A DNA stretch of 64,000 nucleotides from Lachnospiraceae bacterium (GCA_017521985.1 JAFXAZ010000005.1:19075-83074); one strand, 5' to 3'; positions 1 through 9,866 are shown, counted from the stretch's first letter. Notes: generated by a model not told the origin, from the letters alone. Translations and numbers: made by a program.

Positions 1-180
1 GGACGGGCAATTCATACATCTATGGATCGTTGGAAAAAGGATATTGAAACTTGTTGTAATAATACATGCATTACCTCTTCGGAAAAGGAAAAGGTAATGG
101 TAAAACATTGTGTAACCTGTGGAGCCAAACTGCAGGCAGGAGTAAAATTTTGCGGGCAGTGTGGCACACGAGCAATATAA
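1..180 (+). CDS. C-terminal fragment of a zinc-ribbon protein
   Basis: The reading frame is open from the first base of the window and stops with TAA at 178-180, so only the last 59 residues are visible. The fragment ends in a zinc ribbon with two Cys pairs (CVTCGAKL and FCGQCGT), the same type as the N-terminal ribbon of the protein at 1330. An internal ATG lies at 22 but lacks a good ribosome binding site. Such ribbons are common at the ends of small clostridial membrane or regulatory proteins. The function of the missing part is unknown. Confidence 0.6.
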   Translation, partial: GRAIHTSMDRWKKDIETCCNNTCITSSEKEKVMVKHCVTCGAKLQAGVKFCGQCGTRAI

Positions 181-203
181 ATCAAAAGATGGAGGTTAAT
201 ATC

Positions 204-572
204 ATGGGAAAATTTGTAATCAAAACAACAAATACAGGAGTGAAATTTGATCTGAAAGCCGGTAATGGAGAAGTAATTGCAACTTCTGAGGTGTATTCTT
301 CTGAGCAGTCCTGTAAGAAGGGCATCGAAAGCGTAAAGAAAAATGCCCCGATTGCAGCTGTAGAGAATCAGACAGTAGAGGGATATGCAGTGGAAAAGCA
401 TCCTAAATTTGAAATGTATCAAGATAAAGCAGGGGAATACCGCTTCCGTCTGAAAGCGACCAATGGGGAGATTATTGCAGTCAGCGAAGGGTATACCAGC
501 GAAGCCGGATGTGAAAATGGTATTGACAGCGTTAAGAAGAATGCTCCGGACGCTGAAGTGGTGGAAGCATAA
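204..572 (+). CDS. YegP-like DUF1508 double-repeat protein
   Basis: A 122-residue protein whose ATG at 204 follows a GGAGG at 191-195. It contains two copies of a roughly 50-residue unit. The first has FDLKAGNGEVIATSEVYSS and a later KKGIESVKKNAP, and the second has FRLKATNGEIIAVSEGYTS with NGIDSVKKNAP. This is the pattern of the YegP/DUF1508 family, small beta-alpha proteins often present as tandem repeats. The family has no firmly established biochemical role. It is cytoplasmic by sequence and sits upstream of a lipoprotein gene. Confidence 0.8.
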   Translation: MGKFVIKTTNTGVKFDLKAGNGEVIATSEVYSSEQSCKKGIESVKKNAPIAAVENQTVEGYAVEKHPKFEMYQDKAGEYRFRLKATNGEIIAVSEGYTSEAGCENGIDSVKKNAPDAEVVEA

Positions 573-615
573 AAATGTTATAGGATTGTATTGTAGTAAG
601 ATTGAGGTAAAGAGA

Positions 616-1260
616 ATGAGAAGATGGGGTTGTTTATTGTTTGTCTTTGTGTTAAGCATGAGTCTGACTGCCTGTAGTGCAGAGGATGCACTGGTGGATA
701 TTTTGAGTGAGGCAATTTCCAAAGCAATGGAAAAGAGTCAGGAGAGTGTATCGGAACAGACAGAAAGTGAAGAAATACAGGAAAATGCCTCATCTTCTCA
801 AACTCCTGAAAGTGTTGTTGATGAAAGCCAAACGGATACAACGGCCACTATGGATATGACACAGTTGTATGAATGTTGGAGTAAGGTGGTAGGCTATTGG
901 AATGCTGCCGAGGGGCACTTTGCAGTGCCGGATATGATGGACAGTCATACCGCAGTATTCATATATGGTATCTGGGATACGGAAGCCTACAGCGGTGAAG
1001 GACTGGTAACGGAACTGTATGAAAGCAAGGAACTGGAGTTAACGGCATCCGTATACTACGCAGCACAGGAGGCAAATGAACTTCATGATGCGTTAGCAGA
1101 GAGGACCATAATGGTAGTGATCGATTATTCCGGGCTGGATCAGGATGGTAAGATTCGGATCAAGATCGGGGAAGATGACTGGAGACATTATATGTTTGCA
1201 GGAGATACTTCGGAAGAAGCTTACCAGACCTATGTGGACAATACTTTCGGTTCTGAATAG
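616..1260 (+). CDS. Small lipoprotein of unknown function
   Basis: A 214-residue protein. The ATG at 616 is chosen because it begins a lipoprotein signal peptide (hydrophobic run LLFVFVLSMSL followed by the lipobox LTAC). An upstream in-frame ATG would only add a non-signal extension. After the lipidated Cys comes a Ser/Glu/Gln-rich linker to about residue 80 and then a globular C-terminal region with conserved-looking aromatic residues. It is probably anchored on the outer face of the membrane. No family is recognised. It lies in a run of genes for zinc-ribbon and surface proteins. Confidence 0.65.
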   Translation: MRRWGCLLFVFVLSMSLTACSAEDALVDILSEAISKAMEKSQESVSEQTESEEIQENASSSQTPESVVDESQTDTTATMDMTQLYECWSKVVGYWNAAEGHFAVPDMMDSHTAVFIYGIWDTEAYSGEGLVTELYESKELELTASVYYAAQEANELHDALAERTIMVVIDYSGLDQDGKIRIKIGEDDWRHYMFAGDTSEEAYQTYVDNTFGSE

Positions 1261-1329
1261 AAATGTAAAGGGATGACAGTACCACTTTATTAGTTTGTGG
1301 TATGAAAAAACAGATGGAGGAGAAAAAAT

Positions 1330-1833
1330 ATGGCATTTTGTGGAAAATGTGGAACGAAAATTGAAGATGGAGTAAAGTTCTGTCCGGGATGCGGAGCATC
1401 AACAGCTGTTCCGACACAGAATAATACACAGAACAATATAGGTGCAGCTCCTGTGTATACGGCTCCGGTTGTTCCGGGATCACCTGGACAAGCAGACATC
1501 AAGGATGCACAGGATAATAAAGTGATGGCGGTTCTGGCGTATTTTGGTCCTTTGGTACTGATTCCGATTTTTGCAGCAAAGAATTCTAAATTTGCCCGTT
1601 ATCACAGTAATCAGGGACTGGTGCTTTTCATTGCGTGTATTGCTTATAGCATCGCATACAGTATTTTGAGTGCGATTATCCTTGCAATCTCATGGCGATT
1701 GTATTTTATCGTCAGTATCCTTGGTTTTGTGGGTATTGCGTTTACTGTTTGGGCAGTGCTCGGTATTATCAATGCATGTAAGGGCGAGATGAAACCGCTG
1801 CCGTTTATCGGAAGCATTACAATTTTGAAGTAA
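1330..1833 (+). CDS. Zinc-ribbon membrane protein, DUF4870-like
   Basis: A 167-residue protein with a GGAGG upstream of the ATG. The N-terminus is a zinc ribbon (FCGKCGTKIEDGVKFCPGCG). A short Gln/Asn/Pro-rich linker follows, then three to four hydrophobic segments with the motif FARYHSNQGLVLF, typical of DUF4870/TM2-like membrane proteins. It is likely an inner-membrane protein with a cytoplasmic ribbon. The role is unknown. A perfect 10-bp hairpin with a T-run follows the stop codon. Confidence 0.7.
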   Translation: MAFCGKCGTKIEDGVKFCPGCGASTAVPTQNNTQNNIGAAPVYTAPVVPGSPGQADIKDAQDNKVMAVLAYFGPLVLIPIFAAKNSKFARYHSNQGLVLFIACIAYSIAYSILSAIILAISWRLYFIVSILGFVGIAFTVWAVLGIINACKGEMKPLPFIGSITILK

Positions 1834-1842
1834 GGATAGAAG

Positions 1843-1880
1843 AGGCATTCTTAGGTTTACGCCGTGAAGAATGCCTTTTT
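1843..1880 (+). terminator. Intrinsic terminator placed just before the giant lipoprotein gene
   Basis: A perfect 10-bp inverted repeat, AGGCATTCTT at 1843-1852 with AAGAATGCCT at 1867-1876, is followed by T5 to 1880. The downstream gene starts at 1902, leaving room only for its ribosome binding site. That gene must therefore be transcribed through this structure. Confidence 0.75.
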
Positions 1881-1901
1881 ATGAAAAGAGGTGATTGTAG
1901 C

Positions 1902-4900
1902 ATGAAGATGAGAAAAATTGTAGCAATTGTACTGTCTCTTATTTTAACAGTATCTTGTGTAACAGGATGTGGACAGAAAGAAAAAGTTCCGGAAACAGTT
2001 CCGGGAACGGAAGATACGCCGGAAACCTCCAAAACGCCGGAGACTTTGCCACAGATAGAGACAGATGAACAGAAAGATGATACAGAGATTACGATACTCC
2101 AAAAGGAAAAGCCATCCATACCCGGATTGGAAGAAGCTAATAGTACAGAAGATGATATTGGTCAGCCGGGAGTGGATTTTAAACTGCTGGAAACAGGAGC
2201 AGCGGATGACTGGGGAGAGGAACCCATACCGGGATACAATCCGGTTGGTTCACGGTCTTTGTATAGTGATGTAGTATATGATGAGGAAGAAAAAGTACAT
2301 ACTTTCACCATATTGGACGGATATACCCCAAAGTCGGTGGAAATAACAGGAACCAGCTGGGAGCTTGCCTTTGCTGACGGAGAAGCAAGTCTTGCCTGGA
2401 TGAAATATTGTGCCAGAGAAATGGGTGGTGTGATTTATCCTTCTGCAGGGGATCGTGCGATTTTTTACATACAGGATGAAAATGACGGTTACTGGTGTAT
2501 TGGTAATACGGAATATGGTCCGAGATGTAAGGTGGTACATATTAAAACAGCCAGTCAGGGACACGCTCTTACATTAGAAACATCTCAGGAGAACGGACAG
2601 ACACTATTTTACACAGAATGCACTCCGGGCAAACTGCAGACGGTAACGGTAGGGCTTCGTGCAGGAAAAGCAACACTTACCGCTTTCCAGGAAAGCTCCT
2701 ATGGGGATGGGGTACAGAATATTAACAGATCCTGGGTGTTGGATGCGTCCAAATATCAGACCTATGTATTGGATGATATTCCGATCGTAGAAGGGCAGCT
2801 GACCTGGACATTAGCCTGGGGGAATGACGTACCGCAGGATGTAACATTTGAAATTGAAGATACTGCAGACATCGAACCGGTAACCTGGGGCGATGATATG
2901 GGGGCTTTGAAGGTGTCCGGTATTCCAATGGGCAGTGTTTCCATCTGGCCTCAGAATGGACTGCAGTATACAGATACCGTGACCGGTTATACAGCCCAGG
3001 GCGGATTTGTACTGCAGACGGAAGGGGTAGTCCAGCCGGACGGCTCTACCTTGACTGCATTACCGGCAGGGTATTATGAAGTGCGTTTTGGAGAGGGCTT
3101 ATCCATAGAAGCCCAAGGTGCACAACAGCTGGTGGCAGTGTCTGCCGGACAGGTTACGGAAATAGAAATACCAAAGGAGCTGATGGTTACCTACCAGAAT
3201 CTTTCGAAATTATATGCGAATTTTGAGACTAGTGAGGGAAGTCTGCAGATCCTTTCCGTGACGGAGGAAGGCAGCAATGCGGTGGCAGAGGTATTGTTGA
3301 ATGATCCTCTCCACAGGGATATCCTTCCGACACCTGAGGAAGTGAACATCACCGAAAATGGTGAGGCTGCCAAGGTGCTGAGTGTGGAACGGGCAGAAGC
3401 ACAGGCGGATGTAGTTCTGGTGTTAGATACCTCAGGATCCATGAAAAACAGCATGCAGGCGGCAGTGGATGCTGCAAAGCGATTTGTAGAAAACCTTCCG
3501 GATGGAACGAATATCCGGCTGCTTCAGTTTGCACAAAAGATTACCCAGCATCCCGGAGAGGGGAAAGAGAAGGTGATCGCAGCCCTGGACAGAGTACAGG
3601 CTGTGGGTGGAACCGCTCTTTATGATGCCACCAGCAAGGCACTTTCCATGCTGGAGGGATATGAACGTCCCTATGTGGTAGTATTCTCGGATGGTGCGGA
3701 CAGTAAAGAGTTGGTCAATGCAGGAAAGGGAAGTGATCTGGACAGAGAGGACATCATCGCACAGATCAAAGACAGTGGCATGACAGTGCTGACCATAGGC
3801 TTCGGCGCAGGTCACGATCCCGGCATTCTTATTGAGATGTCCGAGGCCTCCGAGGGCGGAGGATATTTTGCGGCAGCAGATCAGTCTGCTTTGGATTCCG
3901 CATTTGCTTCTGTGGCAGGACAGTTTGGTAATCAGTATACCATTACCTATGAACGTCCGAAAGCTTCCGCAGCCAATTCCCAGGTGCCGGTAGTTGCATT
4001 TGCAGTAGATGCATCCGGCTCCATGGAGCAGCAAAGGGATGAAAGTGTATTTTTGACCATGGGCACGTCCGACCAGGCGACGGAAGATCCGGAAGCATTA
4101 GCCGGCGGAGAGAGTCCTGACCCTGTGATTTGGGACAGAGGATATCGGCTGGATACAGCGAAGGCATTGTTACATGATGCAATTCTTGCATTATCTGAAG
4201 ATGCCCTGCTTCAGTTTGGTTCTTTTCAGAGTGAAAACGGAATGGTATATGCTCCTTACGGGCAGATTACCACCAATGACAAGGCAGCCGTTTTGAAAGC
4301 ATTAGGCAGTCTGACTCCGGGCGGAGATACGGAAGGTCTGGAGAACGACAATAAAACCATTCAGCTTACGGTTACCTTGCGAGATTTCAAGGACGGAGGA
4401 CAGGTCTTTGGTGTCTGGTCCGGTGGAAAGGGATATGTGGAAAAGCAGCTCGGAGCAGACAGAAAACCGGTTTATATCACGGAAAAGTGGGAGAAGGACG
4501 GTGTTACCGATACAGACCTTTTACAGTATTGCTTTAACGACAAACCGGGATACAATACGTCCATGGAATATGAACTGGTGTTGGAAAGTGATGAAGCCGG
4601 CAATTTCTCTGTAGACTATACCAGCTGGAATGAGGAACTGGCAGAAACCATGGAGGAGCCTTTGGGATTTTTCCCTTTGGATGATCTGCTGTATGGAAAT
4701 GAAGGGGCTGTACATAATTACCTATTCTCAGCGGAGATTCATACACAGTTTACTTATTATGAGGGAGCAACCTTCTCCTTTACCGGAGATGATGATGTCT
4801 GGGTTTATATTGATGATACCCTGGTAGTGGATCTGGGCGGTGTGCACAGTGCAGAGGATGCACATATTTCACTGGATGAGCTGGTGGCAGACGGCACTTT

Positions 4901-7900
4901 GGATATCACGCCGGGAGAGGTTGTGAATTTCGACTTCTTCTTTATGGAGCGTATGCCTTCTCAATCTAATATGCTGATCCAGACCAATTTTGATTTTGTG
5001 GTGGAAACCGAAGGCAGTCGAATCCAGGCAAAGGGTACTCCGCTTTTACAGGGCTTACAGAGTGCTTCTGCCATTCTGGAGCCGGTGCCCAGTGACAAAC
5101 GCACCTTAGTCGTTTTGACGGACGGTGCATTGGATATGGGCGGTATTGCAACCCAGCAGAAACAAAGGGACGAGCAGCTGGAAAAGCTGAAAAAGGCAGG
5201 TTATAACGTACTGTTTGTTGGCATTGGGGATGAAGCGTATGCGACAGCCATGGAACCTGTCTTTAAAGAAACTGCCGAAAAGGCCGGAGGAGCGTATATC
5301 ATCACCCAGGATGCAGCACAGCTGACCAGTAAAATAAAAGAGATTGCAGGAAAAGTCAATACACCGGAAGTAAAGGAAGACAGCATTTCCGTGACCGTGG
5401 AATTTGATTGTAATGCAGCAGACGGAAGCCGGGCAGCATACTATACCGCCCAGGATGTGAAGGGACTTATGGCAGTTTCAGAACCGTCCGCAGCAGCAAC
5501 CGTGACAGAACCATCTATGGTAAAGGTGACGAAGGGCGGTAAGTATGAGCCATATCGTCCTGAAACAGCAGAGCTTCTGACCGGTGGAGATACACCGAAA
5601 GAGGAAACCATCATTTCCTTACATATGCCACTGGAAGCGGATCAAAGCAAAACGGAAACATTGAATACATCCGGTATCTGGGCAGAAAACGAGCTGGTCA
5701 GATTTACTGTGACAGATGCGTATTTTATGGATATGTTCAAGGGAATCGCAGCACCAAGCGGAAAACAGTTTTTAGCGGTGAACACCCTGATTCAGTGGAA
5801 CAATCAGACCGATAAGGATTATACGGCATATCAGGTGCCTACCATTTTGAATCATTTTTATGCTTGTGTAAATGGTGTAATGGCTCAGGCCAGTGAGGCT
5901 ACCTGGCTGTCAGAGTCCCCGCTTACCGTACCGGGCAATCCGCAATTGGAAGTTGCGGCAGATACAGCAGTATCCGGAGCAATTGTATTTATAGTAGACC
6001 GAAGCGACGGAGAAGAAATTTCTCAGTTCTCCCTGCATTTCTATGATACCGTGCATGGTCATGTGACTATTCCGGTATGTGGCAGTGCACCGGAGCATCT
6101 GGCAGAGATCACACAGCTGCCAACAAGTGAGCCGGCAAAGATATCCGAAGCTTTTGAGTTAACGGTAAGTGGCAGTACGGAAGAAACTCAGATAGGTGGT
6201 ATCAGTACTTCAAAGGATCAAAAGATAGAAAATGTCTTCCGGATCGTAGAGGGACAGTTTGACAGCAAAGTACAGGCGTTGTTGAACATTGATCCTCAGC
6301 AGAGATTCCTCTTTGCAGTGGAAACAGATCAAGGACCTTTGGTTGTGAAAATGAGCAATGTGGTATTTTCCATGCCTCTCGGATTTACCGGTTCTGCTTA
6401 TTTGGCACCGGGCTCAAAGACTGCAGTGCGGATGCCATTTGAATTACCAAAAGGTTTAACAGGTGCAGCATCTTACATTTATGCGGATCTGTCTTCGGGA
6501 ACAGTGGAACTTCCGGTAACAACCGGTTCCGCTTACAAGACCGGAAGCTTAGGTCAGACCTTCTCTCATGAGTATTTTGATCTGACAGTTAACGGTTTTT
6601 ATCCGGTGGAATCCGGATCCGATCTGTTAGTGCTTGACTTCACCATAAAGGATAAACAGGATGGCTATGGAACAGGAGGTATTGCGTCCTTGTTCTCCAT
6701 GACCGATACCGCGGCTATGGATGAGAAAACCCAGGCGGCAGTAATGCTTTCCGGCAGGGGGACTGCGTTGGAACAGGGCGAGCTGAATGATGGATTGTAC
6801 TATGAAGCAGATATCCAGAAGACATTGAAGTATTTATATGGTGCCGTGGAGGAGGAAAACGACTGGGGCGTACTGGACAATTATACCAGAAGAGGGTTGT
6901 TGTTCTTTGATGGTTCCCAGATAAGCGGTGATAAGTATATTACATCAGCTTTCTTCGAAAATATGAGCATTCCTTTATCTGAGGAAGCATATCCTTATCC
7001 GGAGCTGCTGGTAAAAAAGACTTATGTAAACAGAAGTCTGGATTTTGAAAGAGCTTTAGCAGAAGCTGTCAGTGCAGCGATCAGTGAATATGAAACTACC
7101 CGCAGTGCGACACCGGAAGTGACAGTTATGGAACCGGAGGGCGGTAAGTTAGTAAATACTCCTTCTCCTGCATTGACACTTTACGGAAGCAGGCTTTTGG
7201 ATAATGTAAGCACAGAAGAAGAATTGCTGCAATTGCTTTACGGCGTGGAAATAAAGATGTCTGACATTTACATTGAAGAAGGAAATCAATATCTTTATGC
7301 ACCGGAATCTACCCTGACGCAAGGCTGGGGCAGCCAATATGATGTTGCAATGCTGGCCATGGAAGGCTTTTCCAGACTCGGATATGAGCCGAACCTTCGT
7401 ACGGTAACATTAACCGGCGAAGGTCGATATGCGGCAGAAGAGATGACGGTGGGCGGCGGTTATTATCCGGATAATGTACCGGCGATACAGTACACGGGAC
7501 AGGATGGTAAGGATCAGCTTCTGGTGATTCCATTCCTGCATGAGTTACAGGAAGTAAAAACACTTTGTTATTTGCCATATGAAGAACCAGATATGATAAT
7601 TGAGCCTATGACAGGAATTCTGACTGTTACCATAAATGCAGAAGTAACGGACAGTCAGGCCACAGGACAGATGCAGCTCTTTGGAGATATGTTTGGCGCA
7701 TTGGCTGGAGAAGGGGAAGAAGAAGGTGCAGAACAGGAAGCTGTATATGAGACAGTGAAACTTTTGGAAAAAGAAATCTCTTTGCCGGATATCGGAAAGG
7801 ATTTCCTTGATCTTAGCTTCTTAGAGGCTGCAAAGAGTGACAAAAATAATGCTTCCGTTGTAATAGCAGCGATAGAAACCAGGGAAGGATTGTTATCTTC

Positions 7901-9146
7901 TCCTGATCAGTACATTGATCTTGGTGTTTACCGGGTAGATTCTGTGACGACCACGTTACAGATTGCTGATAGGTGGGAAAGTTTCAAAGAGTATGCATCC
8001 ACTACCCATCCTTTGCCAAAAGACCAGAATCTTACAGAAGTGATGCAGTCCTTTGCCATTGGGGTACCGGAGTTTTCTGAGACTGCAGAGGAAGTGCTGA
8101 AAGCAGCAGTTGATATGAATGCAGAGAGTGCACAGAATGCAAGCAGCAGTAATTATAGTATATCCCGTTGGATGGCACATTCTACTTTGCAGAGACTGGT
8201 AAAAGGGCTTACCGATTATGACCGGGATAATGCAGACAGACTGCGGGTGGAAACAGGACGCATTACGGAGCCTTTGGTACTGGGCGTAACCATGCGTTCC
8301 GATGGTAAAGAAGCAAAGGTATTTGTGGATCTGATGCATCATGACAATCAGATCCTGGATTATGAGGATGGTGATGCAAGAAATGGTTATGTTGTCGGAT
8401 TAGGTATGGCGGCTTCTCAGTTAGAGGCTTCTGTCGTTCCGGGAGGTGGTATCGGATATCTGGATGTTTGGACAGCACTTCCGGAAGAAGCACAAATCAT
8501 TCCTTATTACAATGATTATTTAGAAGATGCAGAAGAGTTGGCTAAACAGCTTGAGTCGGCGGGATATCCAACGGTTTTGACAGAGCATATACTTAAGGAA
8601 TACGGAAACACCATATTCATCGTACCTACATCTTCTGCCGTGGTAAATGGCGAGGCGCATTGGGCATGGTTAGAGATTGATACAGAGACCTATAGTACCG
8701 TGTCCGTATTCGAAACCGGTGAACGTTCAGGTTTGGCAGGCTTTGTGATGGGGCTGGTGCCTAAGAATCTGGCAGAACCTACTGCCGGAGTATTGGTAGG
8801 TGTTTCTACCAGTATGTGGGCAATTTCTTCATACTCTCTGGAAACGGAGGATTATGCAGAGGTGCTTGTAGAGTCAAAGGCACTTTGTCAGTACATCAGC
8901 AGTATGATGAAGGCAGTGACTGGTGCCAGGGATATAGCCGAAAATTTGAATGACTTAAAGGAGAAAGTTGGAGAGTTAGACGGCTTTACCGGAGATAATT
9001 TTGAACCGGCAATAGACAAACTTACCCGCTATCTGGCAACGCTGGGCGGGAATAATCTTGTCGGAGCTACCGGGGCAGTTCCTTCCAGTTTTGTGGATGG
9101 TTTCGATCTTGCAGTAGATTATTATTTTGAGGGTGTACCAGATTAG
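1902..9146 (+). CDS. Giant surface lipoprotein with two vWA domains and an inserted fibro-slime domain
   Basis: A 2,414-residue protein. ATG 1902 is preferred over the in-frame ATG at 1881 because AAGAGGTG lies between them and a lipoprotein signal (ending VTGC) starts there. A Pro/Glu/Thr-rich stalk follows the lipidated Cys. vWA domain 1 carries the MIDAS motif DTSGSM at about residue 509. vWA domain 2 begins with DASGSM near 703 and finishes with LVVLTDGALDMGG near 1068. Between these halves, about residues 820-1030, lies a region with VTLRDF, TGDDDVWVYIDD, LVVDLGGVH and FDFFFMER. These are hallmarks of the fibro-slime domain known from slime-mould and bacterial surface proteins. The last 1,250 residues are beta-rich and unassigned. 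A metal-dependent adhesive or ligand-binding role outside the cell is likely. No LPXTG motif is seen. Confidence 0.85.
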   Translation: MKMRKIVAIVLSLILTVSCVTGCGQKEKVPETVPGTEDTPETSKTPETLPQIETDEQKDDTEITILQKEKPSIPGLEEANSTEDDIGQPGVDFKLLETGAADDWGEEPIPGYNPVGSRSLYSDVVYDEEEKVHTFTILDGYTPKSVEITGTSWELAFADGEASLAWMKYCAREMGGVIYPSAGDRAIFYIQDENDGYWCIGNTEYGPRCKVVHIKTASQGHALTLETSQENGQTLFYTECTPGKLQTVTVGLRAGKATLTAFQESSYGDGVQNINRSWVLDASKYQTYVLDDIPIVEGQLTWTLAWGNDVPQDVTFEIEDTADIEPVTWGDDMGALKVSGIPMGSVSIWPQNGLQYTDTVTGYTAQGGFVLQTEGVVQPDGSTLTALPAGYYEVRFGEGLSIEAQGAQQLVAVSAGQVTEIEIPKELMVTYQNLSKLYANFETSEGSLQILSVTEEGSNAVAEVLLNDPLHRDILPTPEEVNITENGEAAKVLSVERAEAQADVVLVLDTSGSMKNSMQAAVDAAKRFVENLPDGTNIRLLQFAQKITQHPGEGKEKVIAALDRVQAVGGTALYDATSKALSMLEGYERPYVVVFSDGADSKELVNAGKGSDLDREDIIAQIKDSGMTVLTIGFGAGHDPGILIEMSEASEGGGYFAAADQSALDSAFASVAGQFGNQYTITYERPKASAANSQVPVVAFAVDASGSMEQQRDESVFLTMGTSDQATEDPEALAGGESPDPVIWDRGYRLDTAKALLHDAILALSEDALLQFGSFQSENGMVYAPYGQITTNDKAAVLKALGSLTPGGDTEGLENDNKTIQLTVTLRDFKDGGQVFGVWSGGKGYVEKQLGADRKPVYITEKWEKDGVTDTDLLQYCFNDKPGYNTSMEYELVLESDEAGNFSVDYTSWNEELAETMEEPLGFFPLDDLLYGNEGAVHNYLFSAEIHTQFTYYEGATFSFTGDDDVWVYIDDTLVVDLGGVHSAEDAHISLDELVADGTLDITPGEVVNFDFFFMERMPSQSNMLIQTNFDFVVETEGSRIQAKGTPLLQGLQSASAILEPVPSDKRTLVVLTDGALDMGGIATQQKQRDEQLEKLKKAGYNVLFVGIGDEAYATAMEPVFKETAEKAGGAYIITQDAAQLTSKIKEIAGKVNTPEVKEDSISVTVEFDCNAADGSRAAYYTAQDVKGLMAVSEPSAAATVTEPSMVKVTKGGKYEPYRPETAELLTGGDTPKEETIISLHMPLEADQSKTETLNTSGIWAENELVRFTVTDAYFMDMFKGIAAPSGKQFLAVNTLIQWNNQTDKDYTAYQVPTILNHFYACVNGVMAQASEATWLSESPLTVPGNPQLEVAADTAVSGAIVFIVDRSDGEEISQFSLHFYDTVHGHVTIPVCGSAPEHLAEITQLPTSEPAKISEAFELTVSGSTEETQIGGISTSKDQKIENVFRIVEGQFDSKVQALLNIDPQQRFLFAVETDQGPLVVKMSNVVFSMPLGFTGSAYLAPGSKTAVRMPFELPKGLTGAASYIYADLSSGTVELPVTTGSAYKTGSLGQTFSHEYFDLTVNGFYPVESGSDLLVLDFTIKDKQDGYGTGGIASLFSMTDTAAMDEKTQAAVMLSGRGTALEQGELNDGLYYEADIQKTLKYLYGAVEEENDWGVLDNYTRRGLLFFDGSQISGDKYITSAFFENMSIPLSEEAYPYPELLVKKTYVNRSLDFERALAEAVSAAISEYETTRSATPEVTVMEPEGGKLVNTPSPALTLYGSRLLDNVSTEEELLQLLYGVEIKMSDIYIEEGNQYLYAPESTLTQGWGSQYDVAMLAMEGFSRLGYEPNLRTVTLTGEGRYAAEEMTVGGGYYPDNVPAIQYTGQDGKDQLLVIPFLHELQEVKTLCYLPYEEPDMIIEPMTGILTVTINAEVTDSQATGQMQLFGDMFGALAGEGEEEGAEQEAVYETVKLLEKEISLPDIGKDFLDLSFLEAAKSDKNNASVVIAAIETREGLLSSPDQYIDLGVYRVDSVTTTLQIADRWESFKEYASTTHPLPKDQNLTEVMQSFAIGVPEFSETAEEVLKAAVDMNAESAQNASSSNYSISRWMAHSTLQRLVKGLTDYDRDNADRLRVETGRITEPLVLGVTMRSDGKEAKVFVDLMHHDNQILDYEDGDARNGYVVGLGMAASQLEASVVPGGGIGYLDVWTALPEEAQIIPYYNDYLEDAEELAKQLESAGYPTVLTEHILKEYGNTIFIVPTSSAVVNGEAHWAWLEIDTETYSTVSVFETGERSGLAGFVMGLVPKNLAEPTAGVLVGVSTSMWAISSYSLETEDYAEVLVESKALCQYISSMMKAVTGARDIAENLNDLKEKVGELDGFTGDNFEPAIDKLTRYLATLGGNNLVGATGAVPSSFVDGFDLAVDYYFEGVPD

Positions 9147-9190
9147 TAGTATATGTAACTGCAAGAAATAAGATTGTATAAAATGTTTTC

Positions 9191-9235
9191 AGCGGACGCT
9201 TCTGTTTGAATAAGGAGAGGAGCGTCCGCTTGTTT
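9191..9235 (+). terminator. Intrinsic terminator after the giant lipoprotein gene
   Basis: A perfect 10-bp inverted repeat, AGCGGACGCT at 9191-9200 and AGCGTCCGCT at 9221-9230, followed by TGTTTGT. It lies 45 bases after the stop codon and probably ends the surface-protein transcript. Confidence 0.65.
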
Positions 9236-9296
9236 GTAGAAATAGTCTTATTTGAAGACTCGCAGGCAAAAATACGGTTTTAGGAGGTATTTATAA

Positions 9297-9329
9297 ATGT
9301 TTTTATATTCCTGTTTTTGCAAGAAGTAA
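9297..9329 (+). CDS. Possible 10-residue leader peptide
   Basis: A strong TAGGAGGT at 9281-9288 is followed eight bases later by ATG and the short frame MFLYSCFCKK ending in TAA. It is followed by two intrinsic terminators (9425 and 9721) before the first gene of the next operon at 9867. That is the usual layout of a regulatory leader peptide. There is no other support. The rest of 9147-9866 holds only the terminators listed here and no convincing gene. Confidence 0.3.
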   Translation: MFLYSCFCKK

Positions 9330-9424
9330 ACAGCATACAAATATAGCAACAAGAAAACGCAACTGTAGTTATCTCATAGGAAAACAAAATAATAAGCACT
9401 TATATATGTGTAAAAGAAAAAATC

Positions 9425-9460
9425 ACGTCAGGGAGTTTAGAAAACTTTCTGGCGTTTTTT
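9425..9460 (+). terminator. Leader terminator upstream of the sigma-like gene
   Basis: The arms CGTCAGGGAGTTT (9427-9439 region) and AAACTTTCTGGCG (to 9454) pair with few mismatches and are followed by T6. It lies in the gene-poor stretch between the giant lipoprotein and the sigma-like gene. Confidence 0.6.
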
Positions 9461-9720
9461 GCTGTCGAATTTTCCCGCTTTTTAGCGATGAGAAACATAA
9501 ACGCTTCTTTTCGCATATATATAATGAAAAGCAAATTAACATTGAGATGAATTATTTTATCAGGACAATGCGGTTGCTAAGAGATAACATAACACTCATT
9601 ATCCAATATATTTTGAATCAATTAGGGAGAATAGGAACTTACTATCCCCGTTGTAATAGCATATCTTCAGCAGATAAGAAAACTGGTCTATTTATAATCC
9701 CATTGTATAGAAGAATATTG

Positions 9721-9764
9721 GGGAAGCTTCGCTTAAATGTCATATTACGAAGCTTCCCTTTTCT
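9721..9764 (+). terminator. Second leader terminator upstream of the sigma-like gene
   Basis: A perfect 11-bp stem, GGGAAGCTTCG at 9721-9731 and CGAAGCTTCCC at 9748-9758, followed by TTTTCTTTTT. It is about 100 bases before the ATG at 9867. Confidence 0.75.
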
Positions 9765-9866
9765 TTTTGTCTACAAATTTTTACATTTTATGACAATCCG
9801 GAATCGAGGTCCGCCGTTTTTTCATGATTACCGCAAAGATAACAAAGAAATTATGGAGGATAAATC

